From Lobosporangium transversale (Eukaryota > Mortierellomycota > Mortierellomycetes > Mortierellales > Mortierellaceae): a stretch of DNA of 64,000 bases. Location of the stretch: contig NW_019028995.1 in NCBI RefSeq assembly GCF_002105155.1, forward strand, positions 682,001-746,000, given 5' to 3'. Below the pieces are notes generated by a model. It was not told the origin of the DNA, did not search any database, and worked only from the letters and a program-made list of their open reading frames with translations. How positions within the stretch are numbered: position 1 is the stretch's first letter; the number at the start of each line of letters is the position of its first letter. Below are positions 24,701-37,359 of this stretch, piece after piece. The position numbers and the translations under genes are program-made.

Positions 24701-27700
24701 CAAGCGTGTCTCGCTATTTGATCAATTTGTGGAGTTGTGGTTCGAGCGGGGGAAAAAGAGATTGGGTGAGACAATAGGACTAGAGGACAGGAGGATGTTT
24801 CGAATCCTGACAGATGAGGGATTTGCGCAGAATGGAATCAGATACTTGGCAGAGCTAGCTATAGCAATATACAGGCACCAAGATGGCAATCCAGTGGTGG
24901 ACTACTCCCCATTTAAAGACAAGGGCACGTGGAAGGAAGAGTACTTTAGCAGAGGCAACAAAAGATACCTTCTACGCGAGGCTTCCCCGCTCGCTCGTAC
25001 AGGCAATCAGCACCACTTTATTCACCACTCTCTTCTGGAGTATAGTCTGGCGCGGGCAATCTTCGAACCGCAAAAAGCAATGGACGCCTCCGCAAGTGGT
25101 GAAGAAGCAAAGACACCGACTTCAACTCCGCGTAGACAAAGCATCAGCTCAATATATAGTTTTGGAGCTATTGAGATGGGGGGAGATGAACAAAATATTG
25201 ATTCGACCCTACCAGATGAGAATTCGCCTTTGGTATGGAGGAGCTTTGTAAACGAGACATCTATCCTACAATTTCTGGAAGATCGCGTCCGTCTTGAACC
25301 TTTATTCAAACAGCAGCTGTATGATTATGTGGAGCTTTCGAAAAGTGATGGCAAGTGGCGGATAGCAGCAGCTAATGCGATGACAATCTTGGTTCAAGCA
25401 GGAGAGTCGTTTATCGGGGCAGACTTGCGAGGCATCCAGATCCCTGGTGCAAATATTAGTCACGGTATATTCGAATATGCTCAGTTACAAGGAGCGGATC
25501 TGAGGAAGGTCGATCTTCGGAAATGTTGGCTTCGTGAGGCGGACTTATGTGAAGCAGATATGACAGGTGTACATTTTGGTGAATGGCCACTTCTTAGAGA
25601 AAATGATGTAGTATGCCGAGGATCGTATTCCCCTGATGGCAAGACGCTCACTGCAGCTATCAAGAGTGGCTTGGTCGTTGTCTATGACACATCGACATGG
25701 GAAAAGCTCTTGACTCTGTGTGACGATGATGAAGTCTACACGCTTATATACTCACCAGACGGTCGATACATTGCCTCCTGGAATGATCAGCATACAATCT
25801 TAGTTTGTGATACAACATCAGGAACATTGGTTCACAGCTTAATGGGTCATACAAGTTGGATTTATTGCATAATATACTCACCAGATGGTCATCATCTCGC
25901 CTCCGCCAGTGATGATAAGACAGTACGTGTGTGGAATGCACGTTCTGGTGTGCTTCAGCACACATTAGAAGGTCACACTGGTGGTGTGAGAAGCGTGGCG
26001 TACTCACCAGACGGAAAAAAGATCGCAGCCGGTGGCTCTGACAAGACATTGCGGGTATGGGATTTGACATCAGGGCAACAGATACTGGTGTTGGAGGGCC
26101 ATAAATCCCGAGTTGTACAAGTTGTGTATTCACCTACTGGTCAAGAAATTATCTCTCGCTGCATATCTGAATCACTACGTGTGTGGGATGTTGAATCTGG
26201 TCAAAAGAAGCGGGTCTTAAAGCATCATAACTATGTCGAAGGAATCCAATATTCACCCAACGGAAAGTTTGCCGCTTCGTTCACCGATTTAAAAGCATTT
26301 CTTTGGGATATGCAGACAGGAAAAGTTATTCATACTCTTGAGGGACATTCTGATGCAATCAAGGATCTAAAATATTCACCAAACGGAGAGCAGATAGCCA
26401 CCTGTGGCTGCGACGGCACAGTGCGTCTTTGGGACGCGCGATCAGGACAACTTATCAATGCTTTCTATGGTCATTCCGAGTACATAAATTGGGTGTCATA
26501 CTCACCAGATAGTCAGCAGATTGCATCCTTCAGTGATGATGGCACGATACGTCTTTGGGAAACCCAAGCACGGCAATCTAGCCATGATTCATATGGCCAC
26601 ACGAAGCCGGTCAGTTGCATCAGGGGCTCGCCGGATAGACAGCAGTTAGCCACATGCAGTGAAGATGGTACAGTGCGTGTGTGGGACATACGAACAGGGC
26701 GGCCTATACATCTTCTACAAAGACACGAGGGAGCAGCATTCGACGTTATTTATTCACCTGATGGCCGATTACTTGCCACGCGGCATGGTACTCCGTGTGT
26801 TTACCTTTGGGATACTCAAACAGGTCAAGTCATCCACGCTTTGGAATTGCGAGATAAACAGAATGATGAAGTCTACGTCTTTTGTTTCTCGCCCATTGAC
26901 CACCAAATCGCCTGTGGGCACAAATCAGGAGACGTGAGTGTTTGGGACACGGCAACAGGGCAACTTATCCGTACTCTACAAGGCCAAGGTAGAGAAGTCA
27001 TCCGTGTAGTATTCTCACCTAATGCCCATCAGATTGCTTTGCGTGACAGAGGTGGTAGGATCAGAGTTTGGATAGCTCAATCTGGGAATCTCTTGTATGA
27101 GATTGAGAGCAGAGCGAGGGGTAGTACCTATATCATATATACGCCTGACAGCCAGAAGATAGTATTTATACATGACATGGCGCTGAATGTACGGAACGCA
27201 GAGACGGGGGAGCCTTGTTACAAAACAAAATTCGAATGGGGACAAGAGTGGATAGAATTTTCCCCATGTGGACAACAGATGGCTGTCGGGGGTAATAAAA
27301 GGCGGTTTAGTGTGGTGGATACGGAATCAGGAGCAGTATTATATACACTGGAAGGACACACCGATTTAATTACAGGAATTGCTTACTCGCCAGATGGCAA
27401 GTACATTGCCTCAAGTAGTGAAGACATGACAGTACAATTGTGGGACTCAAAGTCAGGCCAATGCTTATCTGTTATTCCATCTGTGGGTGGATATGCTACA
27501 GCGCTTGTATGGAATGTCTCCGCAGATGGTTACTCGTTGGCAATAGGATCTCAAGATGCTTCTGTTCGGATGTGGCGAATTGTACAGGAGGAGGATCAAT
27601 GTCTTTATCACTTGAAGTGGAGCACGAGACAAACAGTTCTCTATGCTCATAATGCATGCATTCGAGACGTATCTGAGCTGAATGGAGTCAACAAGAAGCT

Positions 27701-27965
27701 CCTGGTGGAACGTGGAGCTATAGCTAAACGTGAGCAAGCTCCTCACCATAAGCGGTCATCCAAGCCCAAGGCAGCCTCCGATCTAGTAGATCCTTACCAA
27801 GACCAACAGATAGGGACAGCTGCAGAGGAAGAGAGATCGAGGAAAGAAGCGTCGTTGGTGACGACAATGGTATCAAGTAGGTCGATCAAAGACTACCAGT
27901 TCAAATACAGTGCCTGTAGCGAGTGCAGTTTTGCACATATCATTTCATGTTCACCACGTGAGTAG
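21790..27965 (+). CDS. NLR-like NACHT / pentapeptide-repeat / WD40 protein
   Basis: Two exons (21790 to ~23632, then 23740-27965) encode about 2022 residues. The N-terminal ~650 residues are helical, with a Ser/Asn-rich insert (~135-190). A NACHT-type STAND NTPase follows: Walker A GTSGAGKST (~729), Walker B LICDGYDE (~796). Pentapeptide repeats of A-D/N-L-x-x type lie at ~1173-1235. Sixteen WD40 blades with SPDG/WD signatures (~1248-1900) follow, then a basic tail. Fungal STAND proteins of this plan act in non-self recognition and regulated cell death; that role is inferred here. The start chosen is the ATG preceded by AAACA; an in-frame ATG at 21727 would add 21 residues. The intron donor is uncertain (GTCTAT or GTCGGC, same phase). 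Confidence 0.85.
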
Positions 27966-28132
27966 AGAGACAGTGAAGTTCGTTTTTTATAAATCCCCCA
28001 GCGTGTGGTGTAACACGCTTCAAAACCAAACTCTTACGTCAGTCAAGGAGCGTCTTTTTATTAAAACCAGAGCAGGAGAAAAGCGGTTAGAACACAGAGA
28101 AAGTACATTGAGGCACAGTAGAATCACATCAC

Positions 28133-28581
28133 ATGAACGCAACACATTCTTCGTCAAGTAGCGGCGGTTCTGGCATCGGGAATCCAGCCCTTGGCTATGG
28201 CAACACACCGACATGTTACTTTGTAATGATTGGTACCAAAGACAATCCCATCTACGAAGCAGAATTTGTCTCAGTTACCACTGCACGGTCATCTTCAGGA
28301 ACATCTGGTATTCCGGAAGCTAAAGTAAGGAAAGAAAAGGATTATATCAGGTTTATCACGATCCAACAATGATGCTCGATACTTATTCTTTAACTTTTTA
28401 TTTATTTATTTTTTTCTTGACACTTTCCTTCACAAGAAAGAAGAATTTCGCCACTTGAATCAATTTATTGCCCACTCAGCACTGGATATGATTGAAGATA
28501 TTCAATGGAGCACCAACCAAATGTATGTCCAAAAGCTAGTTTGAACATGAAATGACATGATGTGATATAATGGGAATTCTC

Positions 28582-28613
<32 letters not shown>

Positions 28614-29171
28614 CTGTAGAGTTACTTACTCATTCTTTGTGTTTTTTGGGGGATCGCAAAAACATGCAACAAATAGGTATCTCAAGTCAATCGACAAGTT
28701 TAATGAGCGGTTCATCTCTGCATATCTCACTGCAGGAAACATCAAACTACTGTTATTACATGATGCCAAGAGTGAAGAATCTATTCGAAACTTTTTCAAT
28801 GATTGTTATGAGCTGTACATCAAAGTAAGCAAGTACATTTTTTTTTTTTTATTTTATTTTATTTTATTTTTTTTTTAACTTTGCATTCTAGGATTTTCAA
28901 TGTGAATAAGGGGGATTGATGTGCTAAAAAGAACTGGTCGCTAATCAGGTATTTTTTTTTTATTTGCTTTATTGTATTTTTTAAAACAAGACTTTATTGA
29001 ATCCTTTTTACGAGCCCAACAGTATCATCAGTTCACCGGCATTCGATGCAAAAGTAAGACTTAGTGCAAAGAGATGTCTTTAGAAAGCAGAGATGGAGCA
29101 AATAAATAATTAAAAATAAATAATAATAGTATAAAAAAAAATCGTCCTGAATCCAGGTGAGATTTGCATAG
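28133..29171 (+). CDS. TRS20: TRAPP complex subunit 2 (sedlin / Trs20)
   Basis: Five exons (28133-28324, 28437-28522, 28677-28824, 28991-29053, 29157-29171) encode 167 residues. The core matches sedlin: CYFVMIGTKDNPIYEAEF, EEFRHLNQFIAHSALD, YLKSIDKFNERFISAYLTAGN, and NPFYEPNSIISSPAFDAKV. TRAPP complexes tether ER-to-Golgi and Golgi vesicles and activate the Rab Ypt1; Trs20 links core subunits. It has a Ser/Gly-rich N-terminal extension and a Ser-rich loop absent from the usual ~140-residue protein. The last exon is only five codons. The gene starts 167 bp after the NACHT-WD40 gene. Confidence 0.9.
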
Positions 29172-29212
29172 TAAGTGTTTAATATGATTAGATCTTTTTC
29201 TTGTTTTGCCTT

Positions 29213-29739
29213 TTAATTAAAAAAAGCAGCGACAGCAACGAGGACTTGTAATGGGTATGTTATGTGGGAGACAGATGCAATATGCTCAAACATCGATAAT
29301 AGAGCAATGACAGTCATTAGCAGAAGTACTTCAATAATAACAATAGCAACAGCAGAAGCCATCGGAACAACCGTAGTCTTGTAGACGTACCACAACCAGG
29401 TCTTGACACTCCGAAAAGTCTGAGCACAGGCCACTGGAACAGCATATCGTAAGAAGTTTTTTTTCAGTAAATGATTAAACGTCGCTCTCACCGCAGATGG
29501 GGTGAATTCAGCACACGTTCTTCATTCTTCACTAACAAAGAAAAAAAAAAAAAGTTCAAATAGACTCTTGAATATTCTGATCTACTTTTCAAACTCAAGC
29601 CTTCCAGCACAAAGGCAAGCTCAGAATCCAATCCACCATCACCCCCTGGATCCATATCTTTTCTCCAAAGATTATCATTTACTCCTTCTTCGTTAGTCCT
29701 ACGCCCACATTCCGCTCTATATCGTCGCAATTTTTCCAT
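29213..29739 (-). CDS. Unresolved small gene, possible membrane protein
   Basis: Two coding-looking blocks lie on the minus strand. One starts at ATG 29739 and is charged (MEKLRRYRAECGRR...). The other, 29213-29510, has two hydrophobic segments that could span a membrane (around VPMASAVAIVIIEVLLLM and the C-terminal stretch). I could not join them with consistent phase; alternative splices give a short Cys-rich end instead. A long poly-A precedes the ATG. No family recognised. It may be one spliced gene, a decayed gene or chance. Confidence 0.25.
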
Positions 29740-29785
<46 letters not shown>

Positions 29786-29961
29786 TATCTAATTATTCGA
29801 CTGGGCTGAGCTTGATCTCTAATGGAGTAGCCTATGCCATTGCTGCTCTTCCTGATCAACGGAAATCAATGTTGAGTACAAAAAGTTAAAATAATCAACA
29901 GCAACAAAGGACACAACAGTTTTCTTTCCAAAATCAAGAAAATAGCATGGTTATAGCCATA

Positions 29962-29990
<29 letters not shown>

Positions 29991-29993
<3 letters not shown>

Positions 29994-30707
29994 TTTATTA
30001 GCTTTTTGAACATGATGTACCAATCCGCTTCCTAATAATAAAAAATAAAATAAAATAGAATAAAATAAATTAATACGGTTGTAAAGAACCCTAATAGGAA
30101 GGAAGACATGGATCCGTCCATTATTCTATACTGTTTTTCGTTTCTTATGTATAATTTACCTTGCAAGCCGTTATAGAGAAAATAGTTGAGTAGAGGAGCA
30201 TCCTTGCCAGAAAGTGTCTTCAGGATATCTTGGGCAAGAAATCCTCCGACGATCGCACAAACAGGAGAGATCTCCGCAGAGACAGTACTGACAAGTGTCC
30301 TTGGGAGAAGGAACATTTGAGGAAAAATAAAATAAAGAAAATCAATAAACAAATCCATCGCTTTTTCTCTTTATATAAATACGTTTTTTTTTTTTTTTTT
30401 TTTTTTAAGAAATAGTAATGTTGATAATAATGGAACTTAAAAGAAAAGAAACGTACTGAATCAGTTCATTGTCCAAAAAGGCTCCGTCCACCTGTGCAGA
30501 TTTGAGTCTCTCGTCTCTTATCCTAAACATGGCATCCAAATCTTCCTGACTGGTGCTTTGAGGTAGTTTACCTCCGTTTTCCTGTCGGAACAACCATAGC
30601 GCTATAGACCAGGGGATGAAAAAAAAAGAAAAAAAAAGAGTGCAGATAATTCATTAGTATCTTCTTCCTTTTCATTACCCGAGCGACATTTGATATTTTG
30701 ATCCGAC

Positions 30708-30749
<42 letters not shown>

Positions 30750-31307
30750 GATCTGAAAGATATTTGCTTCTGTATCCACTTTTAATTCTTTACTTTGAAT
30801 GGCAAAAAGCAGTGGAGATACTTTTCGTCGCAATGCTTTTGGTTTAGGATTGCCCCATGATGCTTCCATTGTGTCCAATAAGCTATCATAATCCTGACTC
30901 CTCTTGCTAATAACAGTTTCTGCTTCTTTTCGCTTCTCTGACGCTGGCTCTTGCGATTCTCTGTTGTTCATTGATGTAATAGGGAAGGAAAGAAGAAATA
31001 ATAATAATAAAGATATCAATCAACAAAAACCCTTAACTGAATGCGGATTCTAATAAAATGTATTTCTTATTGTCTGAAGAGAAATAACGGCAATAAGCAA
31101 ACAAAACATTGAACTTTACATACTCGCAGTATTCATGATGTGTTAGATCACAAAAAATATATCCAAAAAATCCATGCACGTCCGCAATATACAATCCAAT
31201 GTTTGACTTTCTACACACATGATCAATATGGATCTATGGGTTTAAGTATTAGTAGTAATAGTAATAAATAAGTAAATGTTATTAAACATTATCATCACAA
31301 AAATAAG

Positions 31308-31338
<31 letters not shown>

Positions 31339-32123
31339 AGTATTAGCAACACATTCATCATACCATCTGCTTAGGACTACATCCTGTGAGACACACAATA
31401 TTGAATTCTGTAAAAAAATTATCCGCTTTCTGAGCAATGTCATCCTGATCCACTATCACTTTCACTCTAGGATTAAGAAGCCTTGCTCTCTCTGCTGCTG
31501 CGTCTGCTCGCTAATAATAAGGGAGGGAAAAAAAAAGGTTCGTATTAAATACAATAGAGCAGCATTTAAAATAATCTGATCAGAACAGCAAATGAAATAG
31601 ACACATAATAATAATAATAAACTCACATTACGGCCAATGTCTTCTTGACGAATTAAAAATTGAGCGCCAAGATCTTCCTCTGTTACAATTTCATGGTCCA
31701 GCAATGTGATTGATCCTACACCAGCCAAGATAATATTCTTGCAGACCTCGTTGCTTAAGCCACGAATCCCTACGATCAAGATGGATGCGTTTCTCATCCT
31801 TATCAGATTTTATTAAACAAGCGAAATTTGGATCAGAAATAAAAATTAATAGATTAATAAATAAATATTCGACAGTAACCAGTAATCTTTATTATTGTTA
31901 TTATTATTTACCTATGTTGAGCTTCAAGTCCCCATAGGCGAATCTGGCGGTCATAGAGTGCGGCCTCATCTGCATAGCGAAATCAAGATAGACACGACAT
32001 GACGCGTAAGACTATGAATTCAAATGATAATTCCCACATGTAGAGATTGCCATGTGATTTAACTTTTTTTTTTTTTTTTTTTTTTCTCTCTTTTTCTTCC
32101 TGACCTTCAGTAATGTGTTCCAT
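29991..32123 (-). CDS. AOS1: SUMO-activating enzyme subunit Aos1 / SAE1
   Basis: Nine minus-strand exons (32123-32105, 31969-31912, 31798-31627, 31510-31364, 31233-31124, 30960-30794, 30601-30457, 30299-30160, 30031-29991) give 332 residues in phase. The protein has ALYDRQIRLWGLEAQ, the nucleotide-binding-like ILIVGIRGLSNEVCKNI segment, SITLLDHEIVTEEDLGAQF, LRRKVSPLLFAIQ and ISPVCAIVGGFLAQDILK, all typical of Aos1. It ends GSGLVHHVQKANK. Aos1 pairs with Uba2 to activate SUMO in the nucleus. The first exon holds six codons and a base; the last adds 13 residues. The glycine pattern differs slightly from GxGxxG (GIRGLS). It shares a 183-bp promoter with GatC. Confidence 0.9.
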
Positions 32124-32306
32124 GTTGAATATTGTAACGTTGGCGTCTTGAGCAAAGGTAAGAAAAAGAAGTGGCAAAATTGAAAGCTTTTTAACAATTT
32201 CCTCTCTTTGTGGATGTAATACAGTCACAACTTTGACCAGAAGTGATTGCTGCATCGAGCCCTCAATTAACCATTTTATTTTTATTTTTTTTCCTCCGGA
32301 AAAAGC

Positions 32307-33187
32307 ATGCGCAGAATAGGGATTTTTGCCAGGACAGGCTCATTCTACAGCATTCCCATCACCAGGACTCTTGGTACTACGCGCCATGTCCACTTTGGTA
32401 TGGCGCTCTAAACGACCTTAGAAATAATAATAATGTAATAAAAACTGATCCAGCACGCCATTAACAAAAGATTTTATCATTATGTATTACAACGTTTAGC
32501 AGGGGTGACAGTATCTCTGGGAAGGCAACAGCAACAACAACAGCAACAACGCTCATATTCATGCGCAGATGGGAAGAGTGATGCTTCTGTATCTAATGAG
32601 CCTGAATGTCCTGAGCTCGTAAGTGCTTTCTTCATCGTATTCAAAAAAAATAAAATAAAAAACCTTGTGTATGATTACTAAAACATTGTTATTTTTATTA
32701 AAATATCTAGCCTTCAACTCCTTCTTGGTCCCTTAAAACTCTCATGGAAAAACGCGATGCATTCAACACGACCGATGATCATAGCAACGACATCACACCA
32801 GAGACTATCGATCGACTTTTGAAACTCGCTCATCTCTGTAAACCTCAGGATCCAAAGGAGTTGAAACGTCTTGAGAGAGATGTGAGACGGATGCGTAACT
32901 TTTTAAACTATATCCGATCCACCGATGGATCCCAACATAATCAAACCACTCCTGTTGAGAACTTGAGGTCTTTGGTTGATGATGGCGTGGGCTTACGGCT
33001 CCGCCCGTCACCGGTATCATCAACATCAGAGAGCCTCCACCCGCATGGGTCACACAATGCACATAACGATGAAGAGAATGAACAAGAACTTTTGACAAGA
33101 CGAGACATGTTACTCAAGAGACCCAAGCGAGTAAAGGGCAATTTCTTTGTTGTTGGAACAGAACTCGATCCCAAAGAAGACAACTAA
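32307..33187 (+). CDS. GATC: Mitochondrial Glu-tRNA(Gln) amidotransferase subunit C
   Basis: Three exons (32307-32397, 32500-32618, 32711-33187) encode 228 residues. The N-terminus MRRIGIFARTGSFYSIP is basic and hydroxylated, as expected of a mitochondrial presequence, followed by a poly-Gln run. The GatC signature follows: ITPETIDRLLKLAHL near the middle, an RRMRNFLNYI helix, and a C-terminal RDMLLKRPKRVKGNFFVV. GatC stabilises the GatCAB complex, which amidates Glu-tRNA(Gln) in mitochondria. The family core is ~100 residues; the insert between helix and C-terminal motif is longer than usual. It runs head-to-head with AOS1 and tail-to-tail with the nucleoporin. Confidence 0.8.
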
Positions 33188-33347
33188 TACGCCAATTCGC
33201 TTTATTTTATTGTTACTTTATTTGTTGTTTTTTTTTGTCTTTTATTGGGGGATAATATGTACAATACAATGGTGTAAAAAGAGAATATGCAGAATTTTGG
33301 AGAAAGCGAAGCAAAAATAAAAATAAAACAGTTGTTGATAGCGATTT

Positions 33348-35219
33348 TCACCGCAGCTCGACGGGTGGCTCTTGTTCTGGAATGCACTTAAGCTCAAAAG
33401 CTGGCGCCCTGTATGCAGCAACTTCTTCTGGGGTTAATGGTTCACCCTTGACAGAGAATTTAATCCCTGTTGCCTGGACCATTTTGAGTGTGCTATCATT
33501 CACTGTTGATTCTTTTTCCTTTTTTGTAGAACCGGAATTGCCAGCGTTTACTCCAAAAGCCCCTCCTTGGCCTTGGCCTTGACTTTGACCTAGTGCCGAC
33601 TGTCCAAATGCATTAAAGTTGCCAGAATTTCCAAACACGCTATTGCCTCCTTGGCTAAAAGCATTTTGAGACTGTTGCTGCTGCTGCTGCTGCTGTTGTT
33701 GTTGGGAAGCTCCCAAGGAACCCGATCCACTAAATGGGCTGCTTGTTGGTGCAGCTCCACCGTTTCCAAAGGCTGACTGCTGACCGAATCCTGATCCAGT
33801 CCCAAAGCCACTGGCTGTAGTCTGTGGTGCAGAGGGTGTTCCAAACGCATTTCCTCCTGTACCAAAGACACTCTGACCTGTCGCTCCTGCAAATCCACCG
33901 CTATTCCCACCAGTGCCAAATGCACTGCTTAAGTTTCCTGCCGCGGCAAAAGAATTCTGCCCTGTTCCTGCTCCCAAAGTTGATGTCTGGCCGAATGCAG
34001 AGTTCTGTTGTCCCAGAGTTGATGTTTGACCAAATACAGAGCTCTGCCCCAAGGACGATGGTTGACCAAAGGCAGAGGTTTGTCCCAATGCAGAGGGTTG
34101 ACCAAACGCCGAATTTTGACCTAACGTTGATGTCTGGCCAAACGCTGAATTTTGACCCAAGGTTGATGTCTGACCAAACGCCGAATTTTGTCCTAATGTT
34201 GATGTTTGTCCAAAAGCAGAATTTTGGCCAAACGCTGAAGGCTGACCAAATACGGACGTCCCGGTTCCAGCGCCAGCGCCAGCTCCAAATGCGTTATTTC
34301 CAGCTCCTGAGGTTGAGACTGAGGTTGAAGTGGAAGGCAAGGTGCCGCCTCCACTAGGCCGAATATTATTCATAAAATAATTGTAGGCGCCTTGTGGGTC
34401 TTTGGCAATCTTTTGGATTTCTTGATCCATGCTCACGGTCAATTGTTGAAGCTTTTGCATGAATGCATTCTGCATCCCCGCCGGCCCTGTTCCGGCTGCT
34501 GTAGCAGCTGCCATGAGACCAGAGTAATCTCCTGTCGCTGGCGGTAATGCTGGGTTCTGAGCTTCGTAGTACATCAGCCGAAGTTCCTCTGGTTGCAAAT
34601 CCTTTCCAGGGATCAAGTTGGGTTCCTCTTTTCCTGGACCATAAGACGAAAATTGATGTATAGGCCTGTCATTCATAAGATCGTTGAGGATTGTATTTGC
34701 ACTAATCAAGGCGTTTCGAAAAGATAGAAATAGGAATTGAGAGGGTATTAGAAAAAAAAAAAAAAAAAACATATTTCCATTGTTGCTCATGGAATAAAAT
34801 ATTTAAGGTTGCTTTTGTATACTTACTCGAAAGCAATCTTTTTAGTTCCTGCCGTATTTGTTCCCGCGGCATTACCACCGGCAGCGGTCCCAAAAGCGGA
34901 ATTTCGGTTGTTACCAAATCCGCCACCGCTACCAAATTTCTGCTGTTGTCCAAAACCGCCACCGCCACTACCAAAACCGCCTCCACCGCTATTTCCGCTC
35001 AAGGCTGTTAAAGGGACAAAAAAGAGTTACATATGAGTAAGATTCTGTCGTTCATTAAAAGGAATCAGAAAGTGTGAATAGAGGAAGAAGCTTACCGCTA
35101 AAAGAATTGTTGTTTGTAAAACCGCCTCCAAATCGTGTTCCTGTTTGATGAATGTTTCGGCATTGGTCACCAAATTTACATCTTCCTTGTTGGAAGAAGG
35201 TACAGATCTGACCCGACAT
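33348..35219 (-). CDS. NUP42: CCCH zinc-finger FG nucleoporin (Nup42/NUPL2-like)
   Basis: Three exons (35219-35096, 35004-34827, 34701-33348) encode 551 residues. The N-terminus ICTFFQQGRCKFGDQCRNIH is a C-x7-C-x5-C-x3-H zinc finger. Gly-rich FG segments follow, then a central helix-forming block (DLQPEELRLMYYEAQNP), then dense FGQ/FG repeats with a poly-Gln run. The C-terminal EEVAAYRAPAFELKCIPEQEPP motif resembles the Gle1-binding end of Nup42. The protein sits at the cytoplasmic face of the pore and supports mRNA export with Gle1/Dbp5. Tandem 42-nt-like FGQ(N/P/T)SA units at 34000-34260 show recent repeat growth. Confidence 0.85.
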
Positions 35220-35988
35220 AATGGTGCAGTGGAAGAGATTAACGAGGAATAACTTGGCTTTGCTGAGAGCTTTTTTTTTTAAGAATATGTATAATGAATA
35301 AAAAAAGGAAAAGAGCTTAAACAACCGCGCCGCCGTCTAACTCTTTTATTCAAAGCCACATGAGCTTTTTTCTTTTTTTAAATCATTCAGGAAGACGCGC
35401 CCTGTGGACGTATCTTGGCCACGAATAAAATGCTCATCCGGCTTATTACCTATTGTGTGTCATGTCCGGAAGTGGCAAACATAGAAAACGATGTACATTA
35501 AGATTCTATTAGTATTCGAAATTGGTACATAATCTCGTAGTAATTGGTACGTACTAGTGTCAAACGCTTTGCTGTTTCCTGGATGGGTGATCAAAGAGGA
35601 CGAGAATAGATATGAGGAAACATTTTGATGTCATTTTATGTTTTGGTTTGATCGAAAGTCGACCTTGGTTGAGTGGCAATCCCAGATGTTGGACTTTTGC
35701 ACATGTTTGTAAACATGGTATCATGAGATCAGGCCATTTTTCATTTTCAACGGTTTTGGTTATGGTTGTGGATACAGAGAAATCGGAAAAAGGCACACTC
35801 CTCTTCCAAATCCAGGGAGACAGGAATGAAAAGCAAGTAAGCAAGAGCTGACATGTTGGCTCTTGACCACATCCAACAAAGATGTAAAGGTAAAAAGAGG
35901 ACTGTGGGCCATGGCCATTCCGCTGTAGTAATTACATTTTGTTTGTTTCTATCCTATCGAACACAACAACCCTCAAAACCAGCTCAAC

Positions 35989-36023
<35 letters not shown>

Positions 36024-37359
36024 GCTCTTGCTCCTTGTTCTTGTTCCTTTTTTTTCTCCTTTCCCCTTCCTTACCCCCTCATCTCTTTGCATGCTCCTTC
36101 CTCATTTCTTTCTCTTGCTCTCTCTCTACTGTCATTCTCTTTCTCTCTCATTCTCATTCTCATTTTCATTCTCATTCTCACTCATTCTCACTCACTCATA
36201 CACACACTTTCTCTCACAGCGTTTTCTTAACGATCCTTGCCAATCACATTACTCTACATTGCTCATTCCTTCTCTTTCCTCACTACCTATTCTTATTTAT
36301 TCATTCTTTGTCTTCATTAGCCTCAGCCTCCATCGCTCTATTTCTGCCTCTCATTCTTTGCTCTTCTGCCTCAACGCTTAAAAAAGAAAATAAATCACAG
36401 CTGGTAATAATAATAAAAAACAATTTAAAAGCAATGGAACAGAAAAAATTATAATCACACAATGCACACACATACACTCTTTATTCTTTCGATGGCAATG
36501 AAGCCTTTTTCATCGCATGTCCCTTCTCTTCCTTTCCTTCTCTCCTCATTTTTAATTTTTTTTTATGTAATTGCTATTATAATCCCCTTTTCTTGTAACC
36601 CTCTCCTTTTCTGCCATGGTATTTCTCTCTATCCCCCCTTTCTTGTTTGCTCTCAGTGAAGACCGAACTTTGTCAACTGACAACTGCCAATTAGTGGTTG
36701 CTATGACGACGCGGACATATAAAAAAAAGGAGGGTGATTGAGCCATTGGCTGACATGTCTATCGTGAGTGTGTGTGCTTGTGCGAGGGAGAGACACCATT
36801 TGTCGAGAAATGGTTAGACAACCATGTCATACGGGTTATGTAAACACAATATCTGCATCTCACACTCACAAAACTGCAATTATTAATATTATTGTTGTTT
36901 TGGACCGTTTATCATTCCTTCTAGCCTTTCATCCCCATTTCCGCTAGTCCTTCTACTAGACTTGATCTTCCGCGCAAGGACTAAATATTGCTGACGCTTA
37001 TCACATCAACAACACAAAGACATAGGCTAACAGTGGCATAGAGCATCGGACCAGGAATCAACAGAAGCAGTTGAGAGTGTGACAAAAAGTTCAAGGACAT
37101 CCCCAAGTGCATACAGGATCATCATTGCAAAATAGGGGAGACATAAGCAATTAGGCCATATTGTCTCTCCAGCCATGAGCCTCGTTGCTCGACGTGGATA
37201 ACCACCTTCACCAACGCACTATTTGACCTACGACTGAAAAGGTCAAGCAGATCAAAGCACCCTTCTACTCCTTTTTTTTATTTTTTTATTTCTTCTTCTC
37301 TCTTTTCACGCACCTTTTAATCACTCGGCCACACTGAGTCATAAACAAAAAAGCTAAGC
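35220..37359. other. 2.1-kb intergenic region, CT-rich, no gene supported
   Basis: Lies between the divergent nucleoporin and SH3-ankyrin genes. It has a poly-T run at 35998-36023, then a long pyrimidine-rich stretch (to about 36660) with tandem TCATTC/CTCATT words at 36140-36200. The overlapping Phe/Leu/Ser/His-rich ORFs there are artefacts of composition. The part at 36900-37359 likely holds the promoter and 5' UTR of the downstream gene. Confidence 0.5.

Noticed and set aside
35853-36454. Overlapping Ser/His/Leu/Phe-rich ORFs in several frames
   Set aside because: Pyrimidine-rich low complexity; frames are open only because CT-rich DNA lacks stops.
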